From NCBI GenBank assembly GCA_012862575.1, contig BLSF01000012.1, positions 124,001 through 188,000 on the forward strand: a DNA stretch of 64,000 bases, given 5' to 3'. The stretch comes from Parietichytrium sp. I65-24A (Eukaryota > Sar > Bigyra > Thraustochytrida > Thraustochytriidae). This document shows, piece by piece, positions 32,013 through 45,453 of the stretch. Below the pieces are notes generated by a model. That model was given only the letters and a program-made list of their open reading frames with translations. It searched no databases and was not told the DNA's origin. Positions within the stretch are counted from its first letter, which is position 1; the number at the start of each line of letters is the position of its first letter. The translations under genes and the position numbers were made by a program.

Positions 32013-35000
32013 CCTCCTCCTTCCTCCTCCCGGTGCCCGAGGGGAGGCACTGACACCGGGTCCCGTGCGCTCAGTCCCTCTCTTTCATTCTCTCCTTCCG
32101 CGGGCCCCTTCCTCCTCCCGTGGCCCTCTCTTCTTCCAGCCTCAGCTGCCTATTCCCGGGCGACGAGCCTGTGTTGGAAACTGACAACTCGCAAACGTGT
32201 GCGGCTGTGTGCTGGTTCTGCCTTTCTCCCGGATTTTTTTCCCCCTTCTGCCTTAGTGTTTTCTCTCCACTCAGGTGGCGCCCCCTCACATGGCCTCCTT
32301 CTCACATCCTCTTCTCCTCTTTCACTCGCTCCCTCCTCCTCCTACTACTCCTCCGCCTCCTCTCAGAGAGCGAACGGAGGCGAATGGAGTTTCGCTGTCT
32401 GCTGCCTCACATGGAGGCGCTCTGCGAAGCGCGGAGGGAGACGAGAAGGTGTAGTTCGTGGGGAAGAAAGGGAGAGCAGGAGAGAAGGAAGCAAAGGAGG
32501 CGCTTTTTAGTTTTGGAATCTGGGAGACAAGTCCAGTCTCAGAAGTCTGATCTCATCTTCCTAACTCATGATTTCCTCTCTTCCGCGACTCGCCAGCATC
32601 ATGTGCTAATCGTGACTACCCTGCTCCGTATGAGCCGAGTTTCCCCGAGTGGGCCAATAGGAGTGAGTTATAGTATTGCTAGAGGCAGAATTTGGAAAGC
32701 AAGTGCAATTTTATGACTGACACTACCGTGGCTAGCGTCGTTTTGTGTTACATGGGCCTAGAGTTATGGGTATGACCATTTGAGGGTGTGGTGCCCGTCG
32801 AACAGGCTAATAAATTGATCTAACCCCACCTAATCTCAGCTAATCTGTCTACAGCAAACTTGCAGCATTTGACATTTGACTGTGCAGTAGTCAGTCTGTG
32901 TTTCTGCAGCAAGTACTCTTTCAGAATTCAGAATTCAGATTTTCATCGCTCTTCATGGACATGTTCAGTGGACAGCTTTGAAATTCCGTCATTCAAAACA
33001 CTCACTTCGCGAGACGAGTTTTGATCGAGATAACACTTCTCCAGGCATACGGAATCCGCGATGAACCCAATTCCAGAAGAACAGAAGAACAGAAGAACCC
33101 TCTGCGAGCGAACAGAGAAGCGCAGCTGATTCCCTCTCCTTTTTCATGCCTCACCTTGCGCGCAAGTCGGTCAGACCGCCCACGGTTCTTGTTTCGAGGT
33201 TCTTCTTCCTTACGATCATTTTATTTTTTTCGTTCCTTGTTTTAAAAAAAAAGATGAAAGATGAAGCCGCCTAAATTAGATGAAAGGGGAAACGAAAAAA
33301 CAGGGTTTCCGGATGAAAAAATCTTGCACTGCAACTTCAGGACTTGCAAGTTCAAACACCTGCAGGCCATGAAGGTCTCTCGTTTCTCTTATCTCTCTTA
33401 CATGACCAACATACATACCGGATACGGTACTGCACTGACAGTACAGTACTCCGCCCGTACTGTGTCGGTACAGCCGGTACCCTAATACTTTACTATTACT
33501 GAGAGCTGTAGAATTTAGTAATACACCAGGTGTTTCGAGTCAGTTCAATGAACATTTGGACCAAAATGGCTGTGAAAGTTTCATTGTTCAAAGAAAAGTT
33601 TGATGAAAATTTATAATTTTAAAAATCTTACATTTACATGCAGAGATAGAAGATGCGGCCGGTTGGTCCCCGGTTCGCAGAGGACTCGCCTCTTGAACGT
33701 TTTCAAGGAACATTGGCTGCCAAGTGCCAGGTAAAGTTCCGCCGCGAAGAACTAACTGCGAGCTCTTTGCCATTGCGATCTTCAATTCAGAACGAGTGTA
33801 AAAATTGTTCTTGTCAAAACAAAAGAAAACTCTGAATTCTGTTTTGAAGATTGCACTTGATGCGCGGGAACCTCAAATTTATGGCCCGGGAAGCCTTTCA
33901 GGTGACCATGGTTCCGCCCGTTTCAGTTTTTTTTCGTTTCATCGCGCGCGTCTCGTTTGCGTACGAGTCCTGCATTCTCAACTTTGGCGCAAGTCAGAAC
34001 AAACGGAGAGCCACGAACGATTGTCGGTTCCGCTTTTCTTCTTCAACTCGAAGGTGGCGCTCAACAAGCTAACTAACACAGTCTCGCTTGGAGCGAGTCC
34101 TGCACTCACTGTCAATTCTCAATTCTGTACATTCTGACAGTGAGCACCGCCGACCGGTATGTCTCGAAGGCACGAGTTCTTCACGCGTAAAGGCTTTTGT
34201 TCAATAGAAGGACTAGGCAAACAGTGTCCGCGATGAGCACTGCGACTTTTTTGTTTGCTGAGTCGTCCGAGTCGCAGAGAGTGCCACGAGAGCGCGGCGT
34301 TCTCATTCCCAAGTCTATTCCGCCTCACTGAACGTTGAATTCTACGAGGTTTAACGGCACAGCGACGGCAGGATCGAACGCAAGAGCGAAGAGCGAAGAG
34401 CGAGCGTTCTACTTTTCGAACAACTTGACTGCAGTACTTGCATCAGTATCGCGGAGCCAGAGATGCACACGAGTCCAACGCTCGCAGCACAGAATTCAGA
34501 GTTTAGAATTCAGATTTTACTGGAACAAGGGTACCTGGAAAGCACAAATTCTCAGATTCCCAATCAGCCAAACTTGCAAAACTCATTCAACAACAAAGAA
34601 AGAATGAGCTTCATTCAACTCAGTGAAAAAAAAGAGAAGAAACTTGTCAGCGGAAGAATGGGAAAAAGAGGAAAAAGCTGTCATGCGAAATCTATTGTTT
34701 CTATTAGCTAGATTAGAGTATGCTTTACCCGCATTTCTTAGGTGGCCACTGTGGCCACAGACGCAAATCTTTTTAGTAAGCGCAATTGCTCGTTTGCAAA
34801 ATTCAAGAAATTTGCACAGCTTGTGCGCCACAGACCGGTAGGGTACCCACACGGGGAAGAAAAGACAAAACAAACAAAGAAACAAAGAGACAAAGAAAAG
34901 AACAGAAATAAGCTGCAGAATACGGCGAAGCCGAAGGAAAAAAAAAAAAGGAAAAGAAAAAGAAAGATAAAAACACTCGCAGAAGATCCAGGTTTGGTCA

Positions 35001-35659
35001 GCTTGTTTGGACAGGCATTCGCGATGTTGACGATGCACCGCGACGGTACCACTCCGCCAGTGCTCCCGTAAGACTGCGCTTCTCGGTCATGACAAGGTTC
35101 AGCGCATCTCAGCGCCTCCGAGAGGCGATTAGAGTACTCTCTTTCGTACGCCCCAGCACCGTTCTCCATAGGCGGGTACTACCACCACAGTTTAATGCAG
35201 AGACCTGATGGGAGGCTATGGGAATTTTGAGGCAGAATTAGTAGTTGGGGCGATTTTAGCCCGGGTGTCCCTAGCGCCTTGCAGCGTTTTCCTTAGCGAG
35301 TATGCCGACCTCCACTCACGCAGCAGAGGTACGGTAATGGAGCGGCTTGTGTTTGATCTTCTTCGTTGTGTTTTTCACTCAATTCATTAGGAGACGAGAA
35401 AAAATAATAATTAGATTTTCTTTATGAAAGTGAAGGGAAATGGAAGAAGAGTTTCGTTTCATTATGTTCCGGCTCGCTTCAATCAACTTCAAATTGAGAA
35501 AAAATAGTGGCAGCAGGCGAGTTTGCGGACGTTGTGAACGCTGGAGGTGTCGCGGATGTGTCGCGTTTCAGTTAGCGACCTCCCTGCGCGCCATGAGAAT
35601 TCTCGATGCTGGAGGCATGTTTCACGCGTTTCACAAATCCGTCATCGTGGTCGCCGTGG

Positions 35660-35845
35660 TCCAAATTTTCTTCCACTCTTCCACTCTTTCCTCTCTCATT
35701 TCCTTCCTTCCTTCCTTCTACTTCCCTCCCTCCTTCTTCTATTCATTCGTTCATTCTTATTCAATCTTTGTTTGTTTGTTTCTTTCTTTCTTTTTCTCTC
35801 CGAGCTTTACTTCTCCTTTCCATTTGTTTTCTCCTCTCTTGGTGC
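35660..35845. repeat. Pyrimidine-rich low-complexity tract
   Basis: CTTC, TTCC and CTTT units over nearly 190 bp, giving Phe/Ser/Leu-rich peptides in every forward frame. Confidence 0.8.
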
Positions 35846-35883
35846 CGGGAAGCACAGAGGTCAAGACGTTGGTTGAGAGGTGG

Positions 35884-35921
35884 AGATAGATAGATAGATG
35901 GATGGATGGATGGATGGAGGG
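35884..35921. repeat. GATA/GATG microsatellite
   Basis: About four GATA units followed by five GATG units. Confidence 0.9.
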
Positions 35922-38900
35922 GCCAAGTCTCAGTCGTCTGCGAGTATGGCCTCGATGAGTGCGAAGGCTTGATTGGTCTGCCCTGTTCCGCGGGAATGTA
36001 CAAACTGTGAATTCATGAATTCCGTCCTGAAATTTGTCTGAAATTTGAATTCTAGTTTTCATTTTTCCTTTTCCCTGAATTTCCTGAATTCTGGAAATCG
36101 GTTTGCTTTTTGTTGCGTTCTCCGCCAAAGTCAAAACTTTGGCAATGGTGTGCTTGACTGTGAATTGCCTTGAATCTTATTGGAACCAGGCAGGGTTTTT
36201 CTCAGTGACTTGAGTGTTTGAGAGTGGTGGAGAAATGCACTACCAGCGCGACGCGCCTGAGTCTGGTTCAAAAAGCCATCGCGACACCAAGCACATTGCC
36301 GGCTATTCAGACAGAGAAAGCGCACGGAGACCTCGGTTCTCAGTACTGACTGTGAGTACTGAGTACTGAGTATTGAGCACTCATCTGGAGCTGCATACCT
36401 CTCTCAATTTCGATCCGCCATCGACTGAATTCTAAGAGATGAGTTATAAATTCTGATCCTCTCGAAACTGGCGCTTGCTTCTCGGCGCTTCCGATGCTAG
36501 CTAGCTAGCTACGTGCAGCGGTTGCGGACGGGCAGAGCTTCTGAGAACACGCCCCTGCCTTTCCAAAAGGATTGCAAAGGATTCCAAAGGAGTCGGAGTT
36601 CGCAGAGTACTGACAGTACATCTGAATTCTGATGGGGCAGAGAGAGAGAGACCTGAAGAGGATACTCACAGTCCGTACTCACAGTCAGTACCGGGTGTAC
36701 CGAAACTCGCGGTCGGGACGAGTGACGAGTGCGGACGAGTACAGACAGGGTTGGAGGACCTCGTCGCACCGCGGGAACAAGCTTTTACCGCGAACATTGC
36801 GTCGTTCCATCGATCAACCGTTCAATCGTTCGATCAGTTGGATCGTTCGATCGTGAAATTGTTCCACGTGGAATGGCTGGTCGAGTTGAGAAATGATCCG
36901 AGGCGATCGAGAAAGGGGTTCGCGCTCGCAAGTTGTGCACAGTCCGTGTTGTACGTGCAGGTGCACGCATTCGCGTTGAGGGCCGGTGTGACTCGCCCGA
37001 TCAGGATCAAATTGTGACCAGCGTGGCAACTGCGACCACAGGGAGGCAACCCCTTCTTACCGTGCACAGCGTCATCATGATAGCGCGTACTACTGGACGC
37101 ATAAGTCGCATGCTGTTCCTGTATTGAAGTTCACTCGGAACGCGACGCATTCCTTCATGCTTTCATTCCTGCACCTATATACATTCATCGTTCATCTCTA
37201 TTGAACTATCTATATGGACGTAGTTTTCCTTCCTCTTCCTTTCTTCCTCTCTTTCCATGTCTACTTTCTTTTTCATTCCCTTCCATTTTCCCTTCGCTGC
37301 ATTGTCTCTCCGTCCAAGAAATCAGATTGGTAGATAAATCATGTGATGATGACGAAAGAACTGCGTTGTTTTTGGAAAGATTTGATCGACCAAGATCGAC
37401 AAGACCACGAACGCAAGCGTAAAATTTGAACAAGTAATCTTTTGTTCAACCAAATGTATTGACTCGATCCAGAGCTTCCGCCTTACTAGCTAGCGCTCCT
37501 CCTATCCCTCCGCTCCCAGGCGATTCACTACGACCCACGGGATTGGCTTAACAGTCTGTCACTCGAGAATCGCGTGGATCAGCTCCTGACTCCTTGAGCA
37601 ATTGAGTTGTCGTCCACTCCATGTGAATGAGTTGTTCAAATGAGTCCGGCAAATCGCCCGTGAACCAACTCTAGTGCGACGTATACACCCCTACGTGCCT
37701 CTCACCCTCACCTCCCTATAACTCCTTATACCTCACGTATCCCCTGGATTACGCAGAGATTTGCAATGTGGTATATGGAGGAGGTACTGGATGGTAGCTA
37801 AAGAAGCGGTAGGGAGGCATAGGTACGGTACTTCGCGAAGGTGCGTTGTGGGGAAAGGGGTAGAAAAAGCTGATTCTGGAGAAAGCATTTCAGATTTGTG
37901 AGACGGGGAAATCGGAGAATTTGGGTCCACGAGTGCTAATAGCCGTATGCACTAGGCATCCAAACTGCATTTCCTGAACTAGCCTGACAGTGAAAAAGTT
38001 ACTTATCCTTGCAGTCGTCGTTTCCGAAAGGATTTTTAAAATTAAGGTACGGAAATACTTTTGTTCAGGAGAGCGAGCGACGAAAAAAGGGAGAGGCTTT
38101 GCTATGTGTGACCTTGGGATGTCAGCCGATTCCCGAAACATTTGGCAAGTGCGTGGATCAACTTGTTGTGACACGCCATGTTGACTGTGGCCTCCTCCTC
38201 GCCGTCGATGAACCCGGAGGCCCTACCAACTACACTATCTAGCAACTATCGAAAATGGCCAAAGAGGTCAACGGCGGAAAAGAAACAACCTTACTGCTAA
38301 TACGTGAAGGCACATTAGGCCCCACGACATCATACTCCTGCTAAAAGAATATATAGTTGTTATGGTAGTGTTATATGATAGCAAGAATTGTTGAGTGAGA
38401 GACTGTACACTAGCGTGTGCTAGTCCAAAAAATAGGCCCTTGATAGCTTCTCGCTGTTGTATGTGCTGGTAGTGTGGTAATAGCCTCCTGGTGGAACACT
38501 TTGTGCGCGATGTCTGCTCGATACATAAAGGCACACTGGGGATCAGTAAGTTCGACTTACACCGGCGCAGTTGACGTCTCAGCCTTCACATCTCTCAATT
38601 TCTCAAATGGCGAAGTCATCTAGGCCAGACACTCGTACCAGCGGTATCTGGTACAAATCGCAAGCTTTCATCTCCACGCACCGCACAAACTAATCTGTGC
38701 AAAAAACAAGCTGGAAGCGCGCTTCCATCCGAGAACTCAACTGTGCTCCTTGCTTTCTCCCTTGCACCATATATACCTTCCTAGTAGAGGGTAGTGTTGC
38801 AATCAAATGCAGCTCTCACCAGACCCGGCCACTCGCAAGAGGCAAAAAGTGTTCGTTGTTTCTATGCGAAAGGCATAAGCCGAAACAGTAGTACTTACTC

Positions 38901-39084
38901 GTTGCCCACCGGGAATGAGCTATTCCCCCGCTCCTCGTTAATTGAAGGTCATTCAAGAATTGCACAGGTTTGGCCCGGATCAAAAGATCAAAAAAATGCA
39001 CGCTGACTGGGCACCAGATAATTTGTTTCCGAATCGCTCACGGTCGCTGTCGGACATTCCCGGGCACGATCTCCGAGTAACCAG

Positions 39085-39145
39085 GACGCGGTCACGTGGT
39101 CACGTGGATACGCGGTTACGCGGTCACGCGGTTACGCGGTGGTGG
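39085..39145. repeat. GC-rich minisatellite of CGCGGTTACG-like units
   Basis: Six or so imperfect copies of an 8-10-base unit (GGTCACGT, GGTTACGC, GGTCACGC) that contain CACGTG and CGCG palindromes. Confidence 0.8.
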
Positions 39146-42100
39146 GTTGTTCTTGCTTTCCGTCTCCTTCGAATTCACGCACACCCGCGCCTGCACACAG
39201 CCGCAGAGCAATAACTAAAAGAAAGGTCTCTTTCGAATTACTGAAGCAGATCTCGTAATCACCACACCACTACTTGCAGTAAGAGGCAGTCCCCCTTTGA
39301 GCGCAGGGTAGCTTATGCTAATCGAGCGCTAATTGGTATTACTGTAAACTCAGAAGCTGCACGGGACAGATGAATTTGTGGGCCATCATTCGCATTTCAG
39401 ACTTTTCAGACTGTTGGGTGGTAGTCGAGACTATGGGTTGGATTAGGGCTCTGGGTTTCGCTTCCCCTTTACGGAGTTGGCGATAGTTGGCGAGTCGCAC
39501 AAGTCGCGCTGGACTCATACGTTGAATCGCGTCTTGACAATTCCGGTCTGCGTGGGCCATGTCTTACAATTGTTTTTAAGCTTATTGCCATTACACGCAC
39601 CCGCCACTCACGGGTGGCTGGCAAGCTCTGCACGGCGCACATTGTATGAAGCATGTATGAAGCAGGGATAGGTTTACTCTAGTGTAGCAGTAAATTCTGG
39701 GTCTAAATTTTCGAATTAACTGTAAATTCCTACACAATTTGACAATGATTGAGCGAAAGTTGCGATGTCAGTTGGAATTGATGTGTCGGCCAGACTCATT
39801 CAAGGTCGTTGATTCAGTGCACAGTGTCTTGACTGGCTTTTAAATTGGCGCTCCGTTGTATTGGGGATAAATTAAGCTTAGCAGGGAGGGAAACGCTTCG
39901 CGTTGTAAAAAATAAAGAGTAGCAGTTACTCGCCTTGGGACTTTGGAGCTGCTCGGTACTGTAGTACCGGCAAGTAGTACATGTAAGTATAACGACACGT
40001 CAACACCACGTCGCTCCTGTGCCTTTTCTACGATTACCAAATAGCTCTTCGTGTACACGGTGTCGTCGTGAGTGGGACTTGTACTGTTTCCTTTGTATTG
40101 GACGACATAAATCGCTCACCCAAACAGCACCACACCAGGCCAAAAGTTCGTGAGGTCTTATATTGTACTGACAGTGAGTCCCGGTACTGATTATATTCGC
40201 AGGATAGGCTTCTCAGTGTTGACCAACTCTTGCTTTTATTTTGCACAATCCTTTCACTGCTTTTGGTTGTCACACGTTTCTATACTCATGATTGGTTGTT
40301 CCATCGGTTAGGTTTCAACTCCGAGACACTCTCGAATCGGGAAATTTTCAGCCAGGACTGCTTGCTTATACAGTTTTGGATACTCCTAGGTTTTCTCTAA
40401 AGCCTGAGAGCAAATTGGTCGTTAGGAGACTGCTTAATCGTTAAGACTGCAAATTGACGTGAGGGAGATTTTGCAGCTACCTTACAAAGGTAGCTTGTTG
40501 CGCTTTATATTCATTCATTCGTGAACAGTTAGCCTTGTGTCGAAACATGTCGAAACCTCGGACTTCGGTGCTTCTGTGCCGGTACCTGTACGATAGTGAG
40601 CATTTGATTTTCAAGACTAGTTTATATCGTAATAATTATTTTTATCTGTTGTGAAGCCCAAAAAGCTTCCTCAGCCATCGGACGTCTGACATTCGCACTT
40701 GCCTGTTACAAGATCGGGGAATCAGTTTCTTGGAATTGGGCAACCTGTGATTGGCTGGGAAAACATGAGAGAGGCTCTGAATACGTATGAACGACAGTCA
40801 AATTACATGCTAGCAACTGGACCACCTGAAGGCTGCTCTCTCTGCACTCCTTTCTCTCTCTCACCACTGGCCCTACTAAAAGAGTCTGCTCATGTCTCTA
40901 TTGGCCCATCGTACTAGCTGCGTTCTATGTGCATTTGCGTCTGGTGGATCTTTTTCACCCCTTCTTACAGCTTCCTCACTTGATGACCTATTCCTCGGTC
41001 AGTGTCTATTCATTTATTATCCGCACAAGTGTCGTAGTCCTCCAGCAAGTCTTAACTTAGCCCTCACGGCGCCTCCATTCTTAATAATTCGCTTATATAG
41101 TTCTTTCTATCCGCTCCTCTTCTAGTAGGCTGTTTTCGTAAGTCAATACTTTGAAGCAGGTGAGTAGAGCATGGGCCCGCATTTGGCTTTTGTTTTTGAA
41201 AACTTTGCTTAAAAAATTTATCTATAGAGAGACGGATCTACGAGCCCTTTAAACAAGCACAAGTGGCGCAGCCGCCAAGTGCAAGCCCGTAGGCAAATGA
41301 TGGGCGTCAGTAAAAAAATCCACTTTTGTTTCGATGCCATAAATAAATGAATGGTTCGACGCTGTGACCCATTGGAGCACGAAATACCTGCGTTCAAGCT
41401 TATCCCTTCAAACAGCATAAACAGCACAAACAGCAGATCAGTACTTGCTAACATTTGCTAACTGCGAACTAAAAATGAAAGAACACAGTGGCGGGGCCTG
41501 ATTGGCTATTCCGTTTTCGTTTTCGCCGCAAACAACGACGTTTATTGCAGATTGGGTCGCAGGTTTGCAAACTCTGCTCCTCTTTCTTCGCCTTTGGGTT
41601 GGTTGTTCGTATGCGCGTTGCGCAGCGCAATTCTCCATAATTCTCCGGTCCCTGTTTTGTGTGCGCTGGATGTGTTCCGGACACTTGGTTTCGGAACAAA
41701 GTTGATCCCTTGGAAAGAATTAAAATAGGAAGTATGAGTCTTTGAAATTTCGAGGGCCGCGATGTTCAGTGTCAGTCACTCGAGCAGCAAATCTCAACGC
41801 ATGTAAGCATAGAGCCTCCAACAGGGAGAAGTGGCAATGAAAAAGGCCTGACAATTAAATAAATTTGGTCCACTTTCAAGAATGTATATAATTCGAGAGC
41901 ATCTCTTTCGCCCAGCACAATAACGTTCAAATTGAAATGAAACTTCAATTCACACTTTGCAAGGTTTACGACAACACGAACAAGATTATTTCGGACAGTA
42001 GGATGGGAGCGTTTTTGGTAAAACTAGCCCCACAAAGACCTGTGAACCTTTGCCAAAGGTCGGGTCGAATCGAAGCGAACACTTTGTTTGAATGCGAGCA

Positions 42101-43161
42101 ATCAACTTTGAACTCCCCATCAGCAGGAATGATTGACGATGAATGGAATCGAACGAGCTGCAGCGAGTTGAGAAAGGAGAGCGTAGAGCCGGGGGCAGTT
42201 TTTTTTTGGTGACACTCGCGCACATTAGTGTGTGAGCGGTACTCTGTAGCACCTGAATGAAATGCAGTTACGTTTTGCGAAAATGTAATCTGTTTTGCAA
42301 AACAGGTGCGTGGCAAAAGAACTTGAACACTCAGTCAGGACACGTACTCGAGTCCCGATACTGAGCACTGAGTACTGGCATTTCTTCTTTTCTGTCTTTC
42401 TCTCTCTCTTTAGTAGCTCTGCCAATTGTGGCTGCGAAATTGGTCCACAAGCGCTATTTTTGTTTCTCGGCTTTGCGACCGATCGTTCGCTCTTCGCGCC
42501 TTGGAGATCCCTTATTTTCGACTGTCTCCAATGAGACGCGTTCGAAATTTGCCGTCCACCACACTGTCGCAGAGGTTACAGCTGCTCGCTATCGTTCGCC
42601 TCAGACTGGGTGACGAGGGTGACGGACAAAGTGATTTGATACAGGTACCGGTACTAGTACTGAGTGTTCACAGCACGGGTACTGACAGTACTGACGATGA
42701 GTACTGAGTAGCGACCGTTGGCTGGAGGTGTGTCATGGTGTGTCCAGCCCTCGACGCCCCCCTCATTTGACAGTGAGTGAAACGTTTGCGTCTTGCTAAG
42801 GCAAGCAAGCTGTCCAAGCTGTGTTGTTGATTCCAGTTGAGGTTTGCTCAGCAAAGGAGGGACGGAGGGAGTGAGGGAGGGAAAAGGGAAGGGTGGGTGC
42901 CAAGACGACTGCAGCGGTGACTAACTAACTCTTCATGTTCAGTACGCAGCAGAAAAGAGCGACGAGCCTTTGCTGTTCTCTCTGAACCAACTTATGTGTC
43001 ACATTCTGTGTCACACTGTCCCTTTTTCTTTTTTTTTGTGGCATGAAAATCGAGATTTAAGACTGTGTTTAATTAACTCTTTTGCTCCAATCATTTTTCA
43101 AGATCGAAAAAATTAGGAAATAATGTGCTTTCAATTTGGAAATACCAGAATTCAGAGTTCA

Positions 43162-43253
43162 AAATTTAGAATTTAGAATTTAGAATTTAGAATTTAGGAT
43201 TTAGGATTTAGGATTTAGGATTTAGATTTTAGATTTTAAATTTTAGAATTCTA
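43162..43253. repeat. Telomere-like heptamer array (TTTAGAA/TTTAGGA)
   Basis: About four TTTAGAA units run into about four TTTAGGA units and then degenerate TTTAGAT units. The middle block differs by one base from the TTTAGGG telomere repeat of plants and many algae. It is interstitial and imperfect. Confidence 0.85.
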
Positions 43254-43327
43254 TATTTTTCCGAGAGGGCCAGTGTCAGAGAAATTTCTCGTACTGACCT
43301 GCAACATCGCAACATTTTGCGGATCCA

Positions 43328-43390
43328 GATTCCACAGTCCAGCAGACTCAGCAGACTCAGCAGACTCAACAAACTCAACAAACTCAACAG
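43328..43390. repeat. 9-bp minisatellite (CAGACTCAG/CAACAAACT)
   Basis: Seven near-perfect tandem copies of a 9-base unit with a regular G to A drift along the array. Confidence 0.9.
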
Positions 43391-44873
43391 ACTCAACACC
43401 CACCCATTGACACCCCATTTTCCGGACACCCCGCACGGTGGGCTTTCAACTTTGGATCCATTACAGAAAAACTCGAGACCCCAGGACTAACGAAACAGGA
43501 AAGGTGCGTGGCGACAGTGACCGGCAAAAGCTGGCAGCCGTATCGGTCAATTGCGGAAAATTGTTACCTCCTTTCTTTCTCCTTTGGCTTAGCTTTTTGA
43601 GCAGACGACCGAAGACCAAAACAACAACAAAAAAAAAGAAGAGAAAGGAAGAGAAATGATAGCCCCTAACAGTGGGCTCTGTTTCGTCCTCCTCTTCCAA
43701 GCCACTTTGATTCTCGTGCGTGCAACTTGCCGGTGCGTTGCCGAGCGGACGTTCGCTCGACTGAGAGACGGAGAGGCTCGGACATCGGTGTCTTGAACTT
43801 TTTTCTTTTTCTTCGAAGAAGCTCGCCGGTGATGCTTTGAGAAAACATTGCGAACAGAAGGGGGAAAGAGAAGTGCAGCGTATTTGGAAACCAAAAAGTC
43901 GAGTACTTTGAGTCCGCCTCGCCGCTTCGCTTTTAACGAAATAACAGCTTCAAAACACGTTCACTCTTTCGGCTTTATTTTTCCACCTTCGGAAGAAAGA
44001 ACAATTGAAGGAAATTCAGAATCCAGAATGTAAAATTTAGAATTTCAGAAGAAGTCACTGGTCTTTCTCTCAAGATGGAGATACCGCGAGCTTATCGAAA
44101 CGTCTTACACGACATGGCGAGCGAGAAGGAGTGCTGTTTATGACCAGCCTTCAACCAACGCCGTCGTGGTCTTTCATTCGCGGGCGGGAGCAGGGTCACT
44201 TTCTTTTTTCACCCGCAAGTTTTCAATTGAAATTAAAACAAAAACAGGAGACAGCCTCTCTCTTCTCAGTCCCTCTCTCTCTCTCTCTCTGTCCATCAAA
44301 CAAAAAACAATACAATTCAAGGCTTTCTTTGGATTGAACACATGTTGGCCACCGTCTTGTACGCTACACTGCAGTCCTGTCGAGCCAGACGCGTCCACTC
44401 TGGTCACACCTGCACGTGCTGCTTGCCAACCAGTCGGTGTTAAGACTGAGTACTCCGCCGCAAGGAGTGGTAAGCTCCGTCCTTCCCCCAAGCAGCCCCC
44501 CAAGACTGCCCAGACGGTCCAAAACTAGCGCACATACCGAAACGTACTGTACAGTAACTCAACTGTCATCTTCTGTCGCGACATCAGCTGCGGATGGCGC
44601 TACAACTCGCCACGCCTGCTGCGCCCAGCAGCCGTTGGAAAGCAAACACACTGGCATGCTGAAGACATGTCGACTTGGGTCAAAGGTCAGAATCTCCTTC
44701 TCTGGCTCTAGCGAGCTAGAGATTCCCAATTCAGCTCTTTTCTATTCTTCTTCTTTTTTTCCCTTTTCTCTTTTCCTCATTTGATTATTAGTATTCCTTT
44801 GGCACTGTGAGTTGAACCCTTCTTCTCCTCCTTTTCCTCCGACTCTTTCTTCTAAATTCAGAATTCAGAATTC

Positions 44874-45307
44874 TGAAATAACAAGTCTGAGTTCTGAGTT
44901 TGGAAGTTTACGAAAATCCAATTCTGTTAAAAAAAATTCCGGAAAAAGAATCTCGGAAGCAGTTCGCCAGTGTCTTCTGAGGGCAGTCCGGTGGGTGTCG
45001 GGGAAAAAGTGTGTACAAGTTTATGGGAAAGTTTGTCCTTGATGTCCAAACAAGTTTTTTGTTTTGTTTTGTTTTGTTTTGTTTTGTTTTGTTTTGTTTT
45101 GTTNTGAAATAACAAGTCTGAGTTCTGAGTTTGGAAGTTTACGAAAATCCAATTCTGTTAAAAAAATTCCGGGAAAAGAATCTCGGAAGCAGTTCGCCAG
45201 TGTCTTCTGAGGGCAGTCCGGTGGGTGTCGGGGAAAAAGTGTGTACAAGTTTATGGGAAAGTTTGTCCTTGATGTCCAAACAAGTTTTTTGTTTTGTTTT
45301 GTTTTTT
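44874..45307. repeat. Direct duplication of ~230 bp meeting at a single N, with GTTTT runs
   Basis: The segment 44874-45103 is repeated almost perfectly from 45105 to about 45307, and the N at 45104 is exactly the joint. The copies differ by about two bases near a poly-A run, and in the length of the GTTTT tract (45057-45103 versus 45285-45307). It may be a real tandem duplication or two unmerged contig ends. Confidence 0.92.
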
Positions 45308-45395
45308 TCATTTGTTGTTGTCACTTCAAAACTGTCCTACCGTACCTCTAAGGTTAGGTATCTTGTAGTAGGATAAAATCCTAAACCTGAAAGCA

Positions 45396-45453
45396 TCTGA
45401 ATTCTGAATTCTGAATTCTGAATTCTGAATTCTGAATTCTGAATTCTGAATTT
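45396..45453. repeat. Perfect GAATTCT heptamer array
   Basis: About eight uninterrupted copies of the 7-base unit GAATTCT. It is the longest member of a motif found singly or in pairs at many intergenic places in the window. Confidence 0.95.

Noticed and set aside
31866-32716. Plus-strand frames of 214 and 198 codons
   Set aside because: They translate pyrimidine-rich simple sequence into Ser/Phe/Pro/Leu runs, with no sign of selection.
38009-38242. Plus-strand frame ending with a coding-like stretch of ~45 codons
   Set aside because: No ATG start and no recognised family; too short to call.
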